A program made the position numbers and the translations under genes. Below, piece after piece: positions 1 through 8,886 of a stretch of DNA of 64,000 bases. The notes under the pieces are model-generated. The model had not been told where the DNA came from. It made no database searches and saw only the letters and a list, made by a program, of their open reading frames with translations. The stretch spans positions 186,001-250,000 of the forward strand of contig DATNPX010000012.1 of assembly GCA_036702975.1 (NCBI GenBank), in the 5' to 3' direction. The DNA comes from DATNPX01 sp036702975 (GTDB lineage Bacteria > Cyanobacteriota > Vampirovibrionia > Obscuribacterales > Obscuribacteraceae). The number at the start of each line of letters is the position of its first letter. Within the stretch, counting starts at the first letter, position 1.

Positions 1-65
1 AGTAACGCCCTCTGTGCGGTCCGGTTTGAGAATATAATTCCAAGCAAGCCGTATCGAGAGAGTTC

Positions 66-491
66 ATGAGTAAGAAGAAGAAACATAAATCGTCCGCTGG
101 AGCAGCTGCAGCCAAGAGTGCTAATGAACATTCTTCGGGCACCGCGCTGCAACCTACATTGGTAGACCAATTGTTATGCTGTAGCGACGGAATGGTCTTG
201 GTGAAAGAGCATCTACAGCAGCGACCGGAAGTTTTGTTCTTCACAACTTCTGCAGCCTTTCAAACCTTCCAGGTAGCGGACCCAAGGGAATTTAGGATGC
301 CTTCTGTGGCTGTGCTGGACTATCTCGAGTTTTCGTCCCGCGCTTTGGGAATGCCCGAAGTAGCGAAGCTGGTGAAAACCAATTTTCCTGCAGCGATCAT
401 GGCCTACGACGAAGCAATTCAATCCATGGATGGCGAAGCCATCGGACGAGCGATCGCAAATGCAAAGGGACTGGCATTTTTGCTCATCTAG
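66..491 (+). CDS. Hypothetical protein, 141 aa
   Basis: I do not recognise this protein. It opens with a Lys-rich, Ala-rich low-complexity stretch (about residues 1-25) and then becomes a compact, probably helical domain (about 30-141) with no signal peptide or membrane segment. A purine-rich GAGAGAG lies a few bases before the ATG and serves as a ribosome binding site. It ends just before the palindromic repeat array and is likely cytosolic. Base composition is like the neighbouring host genes. Function cannot be assigned from the sequence. Confidence 0.65.
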   Translation: MSKKKKHKSSAGAAAAKSANEHSSGTALQPTLVDQLLCCSDGMVLVKEHLQQRPEVLFFTTSAAFQTFQVADPREFRMPSVAVLDYLEFSSRALGMPEVAKLVKTNFPAAIMAYDEAIQSMDGEAIGRAIANAKGLAFLLI

Positions 492-497
492 TAGCGG

Positions 498-750
498 TGT
501 CAGACTGAATAAGTAAACCGATATCGGTTTAGCAAAATTTGCCTCGATGCAAGATTGAACCACCACTTTTCAAGTGGTTCAGATTTTCGGGAGAACGTCT
601 GACGGTGTCAGAGCAGATAAGTAAACCGATATCGGTTTACCAATTTTGCTCGACACAAGATCGAAACCACCATTTTTCAAGCGGTGTCAGACTCTCTGGT
701 CATCATCTAACAAACGTCCAGACGAAAAAAGTAAACCGATATCGGTTTAC
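498..750. repeat. Three-copy array of a 20-bp palindrome, about 109-bp period
   Basis: The palindrome GTAAACCGATATCGGTTTAC is seen at 513-532 (last base changed to G), 621-640 and 731-750. Starts are 108 and 110 bp apart. In the first two copies TGTCAGA lies exactly 8 nt upstream (498-504, 606-612); the third has the variant GTCCAGA. Sequence after copies one and two is also related (CAAGAT, then CCACCA, then TTTTCAAG), so the whole unit is repeated, not only the palindrome. The 340-bp gap between 491 and 832 holds nothing else; short reading frames across it look spurious. Further copies lie at 48142 and 49434. Confidence 0.9.
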
Positions 751-831
751 CAAATTCTTCAAGCAACCAAATCTAATTGCCGAGTCAACCGACCCTTCTC
801 TCTAAATATCCGCCGAACTTCGATTTCCTAA

Positions 832-1125
832 TTACATAGGAATGACTTCGGAACCACCGAGAATCAAAGTCTTGTCCAAATCTTTGTGGTCGTTACAAAC
901 CGGCTCAGGTTGCGCTTTTCGCGATGGCTTTGTCATTTTGACATTGAGATTATCGAACTGACGCTCGAGATTCGCCTTCAACGATAACCCGGAAGCGCTC
1001 ACAGATGCTGCACCAACTGTGCCAACTGATTGAGAATTGTCATTTGCACTGCAGCTGATTCCCTGAAACGCATATAACGTTGCGGCTGCTGTGAGAGCAA
1101 AAAGAATAGGTTTTCGTGTAATCAT
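832..1125 (-). CDS. Small secreted hypothetical protein, 97 aa
   Basis: The N-terminus is a signal peptide: Lys/Arg at residues 3-5, then a hydrophobic Ala/Leu stretch to about residue 20, ending around GISCSAND. The Cys there is not in a canonical lipobox because Gly, not Leu or Val, is at -3, so lipidation is uncertain. The mature part is Ser/Ala rich, then polar with a CNDHKDLDK segment, and has no domain I recognise. It is transcribed away from the TPR gene at 1274, with about 150 bp between them that could hold divergent promoters. Confidence 0.55.
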   Translation of the reverse strand: MITRKPILFALTAAATLYAFQGISCSANDNSQSVGTVGAASVSASGLSLKANLERQFDNLNVKMTKPSRKAQPEPVCNDHKDLDKTLILGGSEVIPM

Positions 1126-1273
1126 AAAATTGCCATTTGTTCGACGCCTTGCAGAGTATATGCCTAACTCGGCGTTTGAGAATAAAAATTTGAATGGTTT
1201 AAGATTTCGTAGTACATTTTTAAATAGACAGATGTCAACAACAGATGCCGTAGATGGCGAATAGAGCAGGCGA

Positions 1274-2383
1274 ATGTTCCTTTCGACGAAAGATTGTCAA
1301 GAATTAATTGTAAAGAGGCGCTGCCGAGCTTTTGTTTTTTCGGCAGTTGTACTTTTGGGAACACTGCAGTTTGTGCCTGTTTGGGCCCAGCCAACTCGCA
1401 CTCAAGAAGTGAACATTCGCGATCACATATATAAAGGAAACAGCCTTCTACAACGCCGCGACTATGAGGGCGCGATCGCTGAGTACGAGCAGGCGCTGCT
1501 GATTGACCCGACGAGCACGACCGCCAAAGACAATATCGTTCTGTCTCACAATAATTGGGGCATCGATCTGTTCCGCCAGAAAAGATATGACGAAGCACGA
1601 GAACAGTGGAGTACTGCGCTCAAGCTCAATCCTTATGATCGAAATGCGCGCAACAATTTGAATGTGTTGAAGACGACCCTAGCCAAGTTGGGGCCGGCTG
1701 CTGCCTCATCTGCGACTCTTCCTGGAGATGCAGAAAAAGGCGGAAAGTTCTCCGCTGACGGTGACAGCAAATCCGGACCGAGTGTCGTTCCTAAAGGATC
1801 TCAAAAAGCCAAAGAAGACGTGATGCCAAATGCGGTGATATTGGGACGTCCAACTTCTACCAGCGCTACCACTGCAACTCCTAGCACCGACTCTACCGCA
1901 GGCACCTCTGCTACTGTTGGTGGTGCCACGCCAAGTAGTAGCGCCAGTGGTGCTGTCATATTCAGCCCATCTTCTCGCCCGAGTGCAAGTAGTGGTGCTA
2001 TTGTCTCTACGACTTCATCTCCTGCGATGTCCTCAACTTCGCAGCAACAACCGCAGCAACAGAACAATCCTTACGGAACAAGCTCCATAGGTTATCCACA
2101 GCCCAAAAACAATCCCTACGCAGACACGCCACCCCCAGCTCCAAAACCAGCTGAGATTCTACCGCCGCCAACCTCATCAGCTTCATCTTCCACGTCGGCC
2201 CTAGGCGGAGCAAACATCGACGAAAAATTGACAGCGCTCGAAACTAAGGTTTACGGTCGCGCGTCAAAGGACACTCCTCTTTTGCAGCGATTGGAACACT
2301 TGGAGCGAGATACCAGTTCTCGACCGAGCATGGGCAGCATCAACGACCGAGTGCAAACTTTGTTGAAAACATATGGTCTCTAA
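1274..2383 (+). CDS. Secreted TPR protein with Ser/Thr/Pro-rich linker, 369 aa
   Basis: A signal sequence (about residues 18-39, ending PVWAQ) is followed by tetratricopeptide repeats at about 48-150, with the usual GNSLLQRRDYEGAIAEYEQAL and DEAREQWSTALKLNP pattern. About 180 residues of Ser, Thr, Ala, Gln and Pro-rich low complexity follow. The C-terminal 55 residues form a small conserved-looking module (ALETKVYGR, then RLEHLERD) of a kind I associate with Obscuribacter-like genomes. It probably acts in the periplasm or at the outer membrane as a scaffold. The partner is unknown. Confidence 0.75.
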   Translation: MFLSTKDCQELIVKRRCRAFVFSAVVLLGTLQFVPVWAQPTRTQEVNIRDHIYKGNSLLQRRDYEGAIAEYEQALLIDPTSTTAKDNIVLSHNNWGIDLFRQKRYDEAREQWSTALKLNPYDRNARNNLNVLKTTLAKLGPAAASSATLPGDAEKGGKFSADGDSKSGPSVVPKGSQKAKEDVMPNAVILGRPTSTSATTATPSTDSTAGTSATVGGATPSSSASGAVIFSPSSRPSASSGAIVSTTSSPAMSSTSQQQPQQQNNPYGTSSIGYPQPKNNPYADTPPPAPKPAEILPPPTSSASSSTSALGGANIDEKLTALETKVYGRASKDTPLLQRLEHLERDTSSRPSMGSINDRVQTLLKTYGL

Positions 2384-2467
2384 ATCAGTTGCAGTTCCCA
2401 GTGTCTATATACTGAATCTGTGAGCGCGCTGATCACGGTGAGTTCCTGTCTCATAATGGGGGAGATT

Positions 2468-2938
2468 ATGGAAAAAGCTACATTCGCAGCAGGTTGTTTC
2501 TGGGGTGTTGAAGAGACTTTCCGCACCACTCCGGGCGTCAGCAAGACACAGGTCGGATACATTGGTGGCAACATTGAGAAACCAAGCTACGAGCAAGTGT
2601 GTTCAGGGCGTACTGGACATGCGGAAGCTGTTCAAGCAGATTTTGATCCCGATCAGGTCTCTTACGAAGAGCTGGTGAAGCTCTTCTTCAATTCGCACAA
2701 TCCAACCACCCTCAATCGCCAAGGACCGGATGTCGGCGAACAATATCGGTCGGCTATTTTTTATCACAACGATGCCCAGAAGCAGACGGCTGAGCGAGTA
2801 CGCGACCAGGTCGAGCAGTCCAAGAAGTTCGCTAATAAAATTGTGACGCAGATAGTTCCAGCTCCAGAGTTTTATGCGGCTGAAGAATATCACCAGCAAT
2901 ATTTGCTCAAGCGTGGGATCTCTCATTGCCACACCTAG
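2468..2938 (+). CDS. msrA: Peptide-methionine (S)-S-oxide reductase MsrA
   Basis: MsrA reduces methionine-S-sulfoxide in damaged proteins and free amino acid pools. The signature GCFWGVEETF holds the catalytic Cys near the N-terminus (residue 10 from this start), and YHQQYLL and other family blocks follow. A C-terminal HCHT supplies a likely resolving Cys. An in-frame start exists at 2420, but GGGGGAG just before ATG 2468 and the usual MEKATFAAGCFW beginning favour 2468 (156 aa, normal family length). It is a single cytosolic enzyme with no MsrB partner adjacent. Confidence 0.93.
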   Translation: MEKATFAAGCFWGVEETFRTTPGVSKTQVGYIGGNIEKPSYEQVCSGRTGHAEAVQADFDPDQVSYEELVKLFFNSHNPTTLNRQGPDVGEQYRSAIFYHNDAQKQTAERVRDQVEQSKKFANKIVTQIVPAPEFYAAEEYHQQYLLKRGISHCHT

Positions 2939-2980
2939 ACTTTGCTATGATGTCCAGTAGATAGCTAGGGAGGACGTCGC

Positions 2981-3418
2981 TTGGCTGAAGGGACTGGACC
3001 AGACGAAAACGCATCGCAACCCAGTGACTTTGACCCTAAATCTCAGCGCCAGTCAATTACTGACGGCGTTTTGGGATCGGTCAAACATCTCCAGGAAGCA
3101 CACGCAACTGGCCTGAGTTCGATTCGAAAAACCGACCGAGTCAGCCAGGTAATTCTCGTGCTAGCGATAGTTGCGGTCGCAGTGGCGCAAGTTATGCCGG
3201 GGGAGCAATTCATCGTAATGGTGATTGCCGACGTGCTCTTAGCACTCTCACTGTGCGCCTTTCTCGCTTTGCGTTTCGGGGTTTTGCGCACGCTCGGAAC
3301 GCGTCAAGCAATTCTGGTTTGGCAACTTATCCTGGGCAGCTTTCTCTTAGGACTCTTCCTTGCATTCAATCTGAAGATGATAGTCCTTCTGCAGTCAGGT
3401 ATTTCGGTCGGCAGATAG
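2981..3418 (+). CDS. Small integral membrane protein, 145 aa
   Basis: The start is TTG, with GGAGG 8 nt upstream. A polar N-terminus of about 50 residues (QRQSITDGVLGSVKHL) precedes three hydrophobic segments at about 56-72, 77-98 and 110-138. No catalytic motif or known domain is visible. It ends about 35 bp before the convergent TadE-like gene. The topology suggests an inner membrane protein with a cytoplasmic N-terminal region. I do not recognise the family. Confidence 0.6.
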   Translation: MAEGTGPDENASQPSDFDPKSQRQSITDGVLGSVKHLQEAHATGLSSIRKTDRVSQVILVLAIVAVAVAQVMPGEQFIVMVIADVLLALSLCAFLALRFGVLRTLGTRQAILVWQLILGSFLLGLFLAFNLKMIVLLQSGISVGR

Positions 3419-3452
3419 GGACTGAGATAAGAGCTGCGGATAAAAGTTGGAC

Positions 3453-3893
3453 TTAGGTTGGGTTAGCAGGAGCGATTCCAACGATCGGTTCGCTGGCTTG
3501 TGTTTTGATCTGATATTCAGGACCAATTCCCAAAAGGGGAACGGCGACCGGAAGCACGATAGTGACGGTGCAGACGACGCTGACAATACCGTTGGTCGAA
3601 TTGTCATAACGAGTCATAGCCAGGGACAAATTTTTGTACATTGATGACGCTTTGAATTGGGTGCCTACATTGGTGACTGCAGCAGCCGCCGTCGGCTGAT
3701 CGGTAGCATTACCAGCAGCTCTGGCGGCTTGCTTAGCGACGCCACCACAGATGTCACCGCCCATAACGAAAACACCCAGGTCAAGAATCGCTAACGCCAT
3801 AACGACGAGAAAGATTATGCCGACACAGACTTCTATCAGTCCCTGACCACGTTTGCGGCGTTTCAATTCGATTTTGCTTAAAGATTGCGGCAT
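3453..3893 (-). CDS. TadE-like pseudopilin, 146 aa
   Basis: The N-terminus has the arrangement of TadE/TadG proteins of Flp-type pilus systems: a basic stretch (KRRKRGQ), then G-L-I-E-V at the start of a single transmembrane helix (about 19-45). The conserved Glu shortly after a Gly matches prepilin-type processing. The mature part is beta-rich and contains the Cys-bearing segments GGDICGG and SVVCTVT. It lies 18 bp downstream of another TadE-like gene on the same strand, so the two are probably co-transcribed. No Tad ATPase or secretin is in the window. Confidence 0.75.
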   Translation of the reverse strand: MPQSLSKIELKRRKRGQGLIEVCVGIIFLVVMALAILDLGVFVMGGDICGGVAKQAARAAGNATDQPTAAAAVTNVGTQFKASSMYKNLSLAMTRYDNSTNGIVSVVCTVTIVLPVAVPLLGIGPEYQIKTQASEPIVGIAPANPT

Positions 3894-3911
3894 TTCTTTG
3901 AAAAGCTTACC

Positions 3912-4433
3912 CTAGCTCGGTACATATTCTATGACTGAGTTGCCAGACATGCTGAATGTAACAGGAGCGCTCAAGCCTGGTACCTGATATGGAAATGGTA
4001 TCGGCACCAGTGGATTGCAGACCACGGTGGTGTTGATAGTAACGTATTTCAGTGTCGGAGTTCCTTGAGTGACGTCGATATTGGCGGTAACAGTTATGTC
4101 GTTAAGGCTTCGGGTCGTGAAGTGACCGACTCCGTTGTACCAACCGGTAATCAGACTCTGGAAAGTGCCATTTGGATCGGTGACAAAAGCATAATTTGGC
4201 TTCAGCGACGCAGGCGTAGTTGTTGTGTCCAACGTCAGGCACTGCTCGAGTCCGGCCTGTCGCACCAGCGTGAAATGCAGATACTGGCAATCGGCAAAAC
4301 TGAGCATAACCGCAATCATATCGAGCATTGGAAAGAATCCGACGATCAGAATGAAATACATCGCTGGTGCAAACTCGGCGATGCTGCCTTTGCGGTTCCG
4401 AAGCTGCCTACGTGTTCTCTTTCCAAAATCCAT
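3912..4433 (-). CDS. TadE/TadG-like envelope protein, 173 aa
   Basis: A basic N-terminus (FGKRTRRQLRNRKGS) leads into I-A-E-F-A-P-A and one membrane helix at about 24-45, the standard TadE layout. The exported remainder is Thr/Val-rich, predicted beta, with Cys in FADCQYL, EQCLTL and VVCNPL that could form disulfides. It is first in a two-gene minus-strand unit with the 146-aa TadE-like gene and divergent from the large TadG-like gene at 4873. Assignment rests on the N-terminal pattern, so this is a family-level call only. Confidence 0.65.
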   Translation of the reverse strand: MDFGKRTRRQLRNRKGSIAEFAPAMYFILIVGFFPMLDMIAVMLSFADCQYLHFTLVRQAGLEQCLTLDTTTTPASLKPNYAFVTDPNGTFQSLITGWYNGVGHFTTRSLNDITVTANIDVTQGTPTLKYVTINTTVVCNPLVPIPFPYQVPGLSAPVTFSMSGNSVIEYVPS

Positions 4434-4654
4434 TGTTCTTCTCGCGGTATTCGTTGTGACGGGCTGAAGTGGCCGATGTCAGTGTTGATCCTGAATATGG
4501 ATCATCAATGTTGATCACGCTTTGTGTCACCGTTTTTGACTCAGAATTCTAATCAAAGCCCGGGTTTAGGGGCACTTACTGCTTCTATGATTATCGAGGA
4601 ATGGTTGCGGTTCCTGCAATGGCTAATTTTCGACCAGGTGCCGAAAAATTTTGC

Positions 4655-4682
4655 TTGCCAAAAAATATTAGATTAGTATAAT
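4655..4682 (+). promoter_or_regulatory. Sigma-70-type promoter upstream of the TadG-like gene
   Basis: TTGCCA (4655-4660) and a perfect TATAAT (4677-4682) are separated by 16 bp. The predicted transcript starts near 4690 and carries an untranslated leader of about 180 nt before ATG 4873. The 439-bp divergent gap 4434-4872 otherwise contains no gene I can support. The leader has a short GC-rich segment (CCCCGTTCCAGCGGG) but matches no riboswitch class I know. Confidence 0.6.
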
Positions 4683-4872
4683 GATGACGTCAAGGGGGCA
4701 GTGAGAATCATCAGATCCCCGTTCCAGCGGGCTTGCAGTCCTTTTGACATTTTGCGATGGACGTTTAGCTTATGTTGCGAGCTACGTAGTTATACGACAA
4801 CGCTCATCTGCAAAAGTTGCTACCTTACCAGACGGTTATTAGTCGCAGTTTGTATGCGAAAAGAGGTTAGAG

Positions 4873-7215
4873 ATGGTTAGAAAAAGACGGCCGCGTGGGG
4901 CGACGATGGGGATGGTGGCAGCTGTCACCCTCGTCTTTGTACTCTTGGGGGTCTTTGTTATCTTCCTGGTGAAGTTGCTTGGTGGCGGCGAACAGATGCA
5001 GCGCTCAGCTGACTCTGGCAACTTGTCACTAACAAGAGCAGAACTGGATCAGTTTTCATTTCCAATTCCCAGTACTGGCAATGAGCTGCAATTCAATGGT
5101 GCCTCTGACCACACAGCAGGCGGCAATGGCGTCGTAAATGTGCGCAATATCAATAGCGTCATGGGCCAAGCACTGCTAGTGAATATGAATGCGTTCTATA
5201 TGCAGCAGCAGGGTCAAGACAACGGTGCTATGACGCACGCCAACCAGACATCAAACGCTGCAAATTCAATCGCTTCGAGTTTGGCGAGTGTCATGGGTAA
5301 TGCGACAAACACCTTCAACTCGTACAACACAACGTCAGCCAATATGCCGACGCAAGAGTTCGGCGCCGGTAATTCAACTGCAGCCGGCGCTCCACAATTC
5401 TCGTACCTCGACCGCGGAACTGCTTCCAACGTCTATATCTCCCCGCAGGAAATGCCTGATTACAACTGGACCACAGGCGTCTCGTCCATGTACAACAACA
5501 ATATTGCGCCGTATACAACGACAGTTTCTTCCGCGCTTGACGCTGGCAAGAATAACTACATGATTGGCTATACGAATGGAATCACTCCGGATAAGACACT
5601 GCCGAATACTTACTTCGTGCCTCTGCGTCCAGGCGCAAGACCGCACCTAGTATCACGGCAGTTGTTCCAGACCAACAACAAGCCAAGTAGCGGTTCTCCT
5701 ACATTTAACTGGAGCACTCCAGTTGCTAACGGCGTCTCTCAGGCTGCCACCAAGCAAGACACTGAGCACGGATTCGCTCAATTCGCCGCTTACGGTCAAA
5801 TAGAACCGATTAGCGCACAGGGTACACCTGTTGCTATCCGTCACGGATTCATCCGTCTTATGAACGGTTCTCCATCACCAGCTTCTGGTTATGCAGCAGG
5901 AAACAGCCAGGACGTATTCGTGTTCACAATGAACGATCCTCAGTTCTTCCCAACTGATAAAAATGGCAAAGCGATGCCTTATTTCGTTGGTCAGAACTCA
6001 CTTCCAAGCAACATGAATCCAGCGCAATATATTCAAAATATCGTTGACGCTAACAGCAATGGTAAGACTCCCGACTGCAGTGCATTGAGTGTAGGCTATG
6101 CCGTCAACGGCGATACGCTTGGGCAGGGCGGAGTGAGCTCACAAAATTGCGCCAACATAGCTGGAAATCCTGGCACCAATCCTTCGTATCAAACAGCGAT
6201 CCTGAACAACACCAACTTGTCTGATGCAAGTTCGCAGGGCAACAAAATGTTTGCCTCGCTCCCACTTTCAGATCCACTCGGATACTCAGCTCGTCCGTAT
6301 ATTGAGCAAGCGTATGGATTGCAACCGGCGCAGGCTACGGGCAGTAACGGTCAGAGCGTCAGCGTCGCCGACCAGATCAATCTGGCGTTGCTCTCTGCTC
6401 GCGCTCAAGGCCAAAACTTCACGGCTGCAGCTGGACAGTACAACTCCGGTATCGCGTATGTTCCATCGCGCAGTAACTCTTTGAGTTCCCCAAACTTCAA
6501 GATTGCCGCTCAACCGGAACAAGCATTGATTACAAGTACTGCTGGTACATCCTCACAGAAAGAAGGCATTACTGCGGGTGGTCCAGTTTGGCAATTCTTG
6601 ACGCAGCGCATGTACGAGATCGATCCAAACTTTCCTAGCTACACCGGCATGGTAACGATAAACAAGCAGCAAGTGCCCAATGTTGATGCAATTTTGAGTC
6701 AAGCTCAAATTCCAATGGCTGGTGAAGCAATCATCTACTTCAGCACCAGTGCGAAAAACGCTCAGGGTCAGCCCGGCGCCATCGTAATGAGGGAAAAGAG
6801 TGCTGCACTTGCAGATGCACCTTGGCTCGCCTCGTTCATCAACCAATCGGTGGATGGTCGCAAGCCCACAAATCCATCAGAAGTCAGCACCTTCAAGCTA
6901 ATCTCTCAAGGTGGAACCGGTGGTGACGGACCATCTGGAATGATCGACGTAGATGGTGACTGGGGCTTCCCTCACCCATATGACGGCGCTCCGGACATCA
7001 GCATCACTAACTGGTTCGCCATTACCCCATGCAGCGGTTTCAACAATCTGCTCGGTGAAATCAACATGGGCGCAACCAACACCAATGGTGGCGGGACTTG
7101 TCCAGCAACCGGCGGCGCATACACCGTGAATGTAAGCCCGAGCGGTGCAGACACAATTACTGTGCCCGCTCAAGGTGGATGCAATGGCACCGCTACTGCG
7201 ACGAGTCCGTGCTAG
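4873..7215 (+). CDS. Large TadG-like secreted/anchored protein, 780 aa
   Basis: The first 60 residues follow the TadG pattern: basic RKRRPRGATMG, one membrane helix at about 12-37, then GGGEQMQRSADSG, where TadG proteins keep a similar block after the helix. The remaining roughly 700 residues are Asn, Gly, Ser and Thr rich, probably extracytoplasmic and beta-rich, with no enzyme motif seen. Cys residues cluster near the C-terminus (PCSGF, GGTCPA, QGGCNG, SPC). It is far longer than ordinary TadE/G proteins, so it may be an adhesin-like or surface structural protein. It is transcribed from a strong-looking promoter. Confidence 0.65.
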   Translation: MVRKRRPRGATMGMVAAVTLVFVLLGVFVIFLVKLLGGGEQMQRSADSGNLSLTRAELDQFSFPIPSTGNELQFNGASDHTAGGNGVVNVRNINSVMGQALLVNMNAFYMQQQGQDNGAMTHANQTSNAANSIASSLASVMGNATNTFNSYNTTSANMPTQEFGAGNSTAAGAPQFSYLDRGTASNVYISPQEMPDYNWTTGVSSMYNNNIAPYTTTVSSALDAGKNNYMIGYTNGITPDKTLPNTYFVPLRPGARPHLVSRQLFQTNNKPSSGSPTFNWSTPVANGVSQAATKQDTEHGFAQFAAYGQIEPISAQGTPVAIRHGFIRLMNGSPSPASGYAAGNSQDVFVFTMNDPQFFPTDKNGKAMPYFVGQNSLPSNMNPAQYIQNIVDANSNGKTPDCSALSVGYAVNGDTLGQGGVSSQNCANIAGNPGTNPSYQTAILNNTNLSDASSQGNKMFASLPLSDPLGYSARPYIEQAYGLQPAQATGSNGQSVSVADQINLALLSARAQGQNFTAAAGQYNSGIAYVPSRSNSLSSPNFKIAAQPEQALITSTAGTSSQKEGITAGGPVWQFLTQRMYEIDPNFPSYTGMVTINKQQVPNVDAILSQAQIPMAGEAIIYFSTSAKNAQGQPGAIVMREKSAALADAPWLASFINQSVDGRKPTNPSEVSTFKLISQGGTGGDGPSGMIDVDGDWGFPHPYDGAPDISITNWFAITPCSGFNNLLGEINMGATNTNGGGTCPATGGAYTVNVSPSGADTITVPAQGGCNGTATATSPC

Positions 7216-7253
7216 TCTTATCTCATCACCTCTAAAGGTTTTGAATAAGGCAG

Positions 7254-7736
7254 ATGCATAGACAAGCCATATTGATTGTCGGCATAACCATAGCTACCCT
7301 GGGATCTCCAGTCCAATCATGGGCTGAGGGCACCCAGGGTGCTTCTTCTCAAGCGGCTGTGCCGGGCGCTCAGCCAGGAGTTGGACGCAAACTCATGCCG
7401 AAAGAGATCAGGCATGATCCGTTGACTTCCATTCCTAGCGATCTCAAGGTGCCTGTGCCACCAGATGCCAAGTTTTCCGTTGGCTACCGGTCGCAGTACA
7501 ACAATTCGCGTGTCATTACTGAAATGCAGTTTTTCACCAATAATCCTATAGCTAACGTTACTGACTGGTATCAGAAGTCTTTTCAAGGCATGGGATGGAC
7601 CGCAAACGTCGATAAGAGCAAAACGGAACGCCACCAAATTTATGCCTTTAAGCAAGGCATGACTTGCTCGATGACGCTGCGTTCGCAAGGTACAAACGCA
7701 ACGACGATCATTCTCACTTATAGCGAGGCCCGCTGA
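7254..7736 (+). CDS. Secreted hypothetical protein, 160 aa
   Basis: A signal peptide covers about residues 1-25 (hydrophobic AILIVGITIATLG, ending SWAEG). The mature domain has a predicted alpha/beta pattern with VTDWYQKSFQGMGWT and YAFKQGMTCSMTLRS, reminiscent of small periplasmic proteins that compare two helices packed on a sheet. It cannot be placed in a named family. It sits between the TadG-like gene and a TPR gene on the same strand with short gaps (38 and 5 bp), so the three may form one transcription unit. Confidence 0.6.
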   Translation: MHRQAILIVGITIATLGSPVQSWAEGTQGASSQAAVPGAQPGVGRKLMPKEIRHDPLTSIPSDLKVPVPPDAKFSVGYRSQYNNSRVITEMQFFTNNPIANVTDWYQKSFQGMGWTANVDKSKTERHQIYAFKQGMTCSMTLRSQGTNATTIILTYSEAR

Positions 7737-7741
7737 CGCGC

Positions 7742-8878
7742 GTGTTTGGCAGATTCAAGTTAGTGCTCTTAGTAGCATCGACTATGTTAAGCAGCGCATG
7801 CGCATTTGCTGCAGATGTGCCAAAGGTTTCAACATCTGATAGCAGTCGTGTGCTGACAGCGGAAGAAGTGGAGAAGCTTCTCGGGCAAAAAAATGTTGGC
7901 TATGCCGAGCACTATCAAGCAGCGCGATTCTTCGAGTCGAAGGGACTGACCGATCAGGCGATAGACCATTACAAAATGGCTATCGCGGACGCACATGCAC
8001 AAGCAAACGCCTACAAACATTTGGCTCAAGTCTATCTCTCTACGTTGCATCCGGAAAAGGCCGATGCGACGGTCAAAGACGGTGTCAAGCGATTTCCCGA
8101 CGACTTTGGTCTGCGTTTAACTGCCGGCTTTGTGTATCACAACGAGCACAAGCTTGAAGATGCTCTGGCCATGTACAAAAAGGCGATTTCACTTCGCCCC
8201 GACAATAAAGATATTCAACTGGCAACTGCAGATGTTTTGACCGATTTAGGCAAACCGCAGGAAGCGCTCCCCTACGCCGATAAGGTTATTGCCTCAGGCC
8301 ATGCTTCTGATTTCGCCTACTTTGAGAAGGCGAAGATTCTTGTCGCTTTGGGCCGCCGTGCCGACGCACTGGAGCCGCTTGCCCACAACTTTGCCAGCAA
8401 CCCTTTTAACTACAAAAGCGGCAGACTCTACAGTTCTCTGTTGTTCACGCAAAAGAAACACGCTCAGGCATTAGAGGTATGTCTTTGTCTGTTGCCATTT
8501 ACCGTGGGTCCCGATATGGACGAAATAAAGACCATGGTGCTCGGTTGCCTCGCCAATATGCAGACTGCTGATGTGCTCGCGAAGGCGAAAAGCGCGGAAA
8601 ACAAAATAAGCGATGCGAAACACAAAGCTATCTTGCACTTTGCTCTGGGTGACGTATACGACAAAGCGAATCATCCAGACGAAGCTATGGCTCAGTACAG
8701 GGCGGGTCTGGTTTTCAATCCCAAGTTCGGTCGTGGCTATCTGCGTCTTGGTGAAGACTTGGAGGCGAAGAAAGATCTAAAAGGTGCCGCAGAAAACTAT
8801 GAGAAGGCATTTCAATTCAGTCCTTCTGATAAGGAAATTGTCTCGCGGCGCGAAAAATTGAAGAATAGTGGCAAGTAA
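7742..8878 (+). CDS. Secreted TPR protein, 378 aa
   Basis: The start is GTG. Residues 1-23 form a signal peptide (LVLLVASTMLSSACAFAAD). At least six tetratricopeptide-like repeats fill the rest, for example YEHYQAARFFESKGLTDQAI-type units, EDALAMYKKAISLRPD, DEAMAQYRAGLVFNP and GAAENYEKAFQFSP. Such proteins usually scaffold complexes in the periplasm. Only 5 bp separate it from the gene before and 8 bp from the gene after, which points to an operon with the secreted proteins on either side. Confidence 0.8.
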   Translation: MFGRFKLVLLVASTMLSSACAFAADVPKVSTSDSSRVLTAEEVEKLLGQKNVGYAEHYQAARFFESKGLTDQAIDHYKMAIADAHAQANAYKHLAQVYLSTLHPEKADATVKDGVKRFPDDFGLRLTAGFVYHNEHKLEDALAMYKKAISLRPDNKDIQLATADVLTDLGKPQEALPYADKVIASGHASDFAYFEKAKILVALGRRADALEPLAHNFASNPFNYKSGRLYSSLLFTQKKHAQALEVCLCLLPFTVGPDMDEIKTMVLGCLANMQTADVLAKAKSAENKISDAKHKAILHFALGDVYDKANHPDEAMAQYRAGLVFNPKFGRGYLRLGEDLEAKKDLKGAAENYEKAFQFSPSDKEIVSRREKLKNSGK

Positions 8879-8886
8879 TAACTACT

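Noticed and set aside
498..750. CRISPR array
   Set aside because: Repeats are 20-bp palindromes with about 88-90-bp spacers, spacers are themselves related, and no cas gene is present.
539..831. Two small plus-strand proteins sharing a KPISVY motif
   Set aside because: The shared peptide comes only from the palindrome translated in different frames; no ribosome sites and no homology beyond the repeat.
1164..1598. 144-aa minus-strand gene
   Set aside because: It is antisense to the well-supported TPR protein gene and has no ribosome site or recognisable domain.
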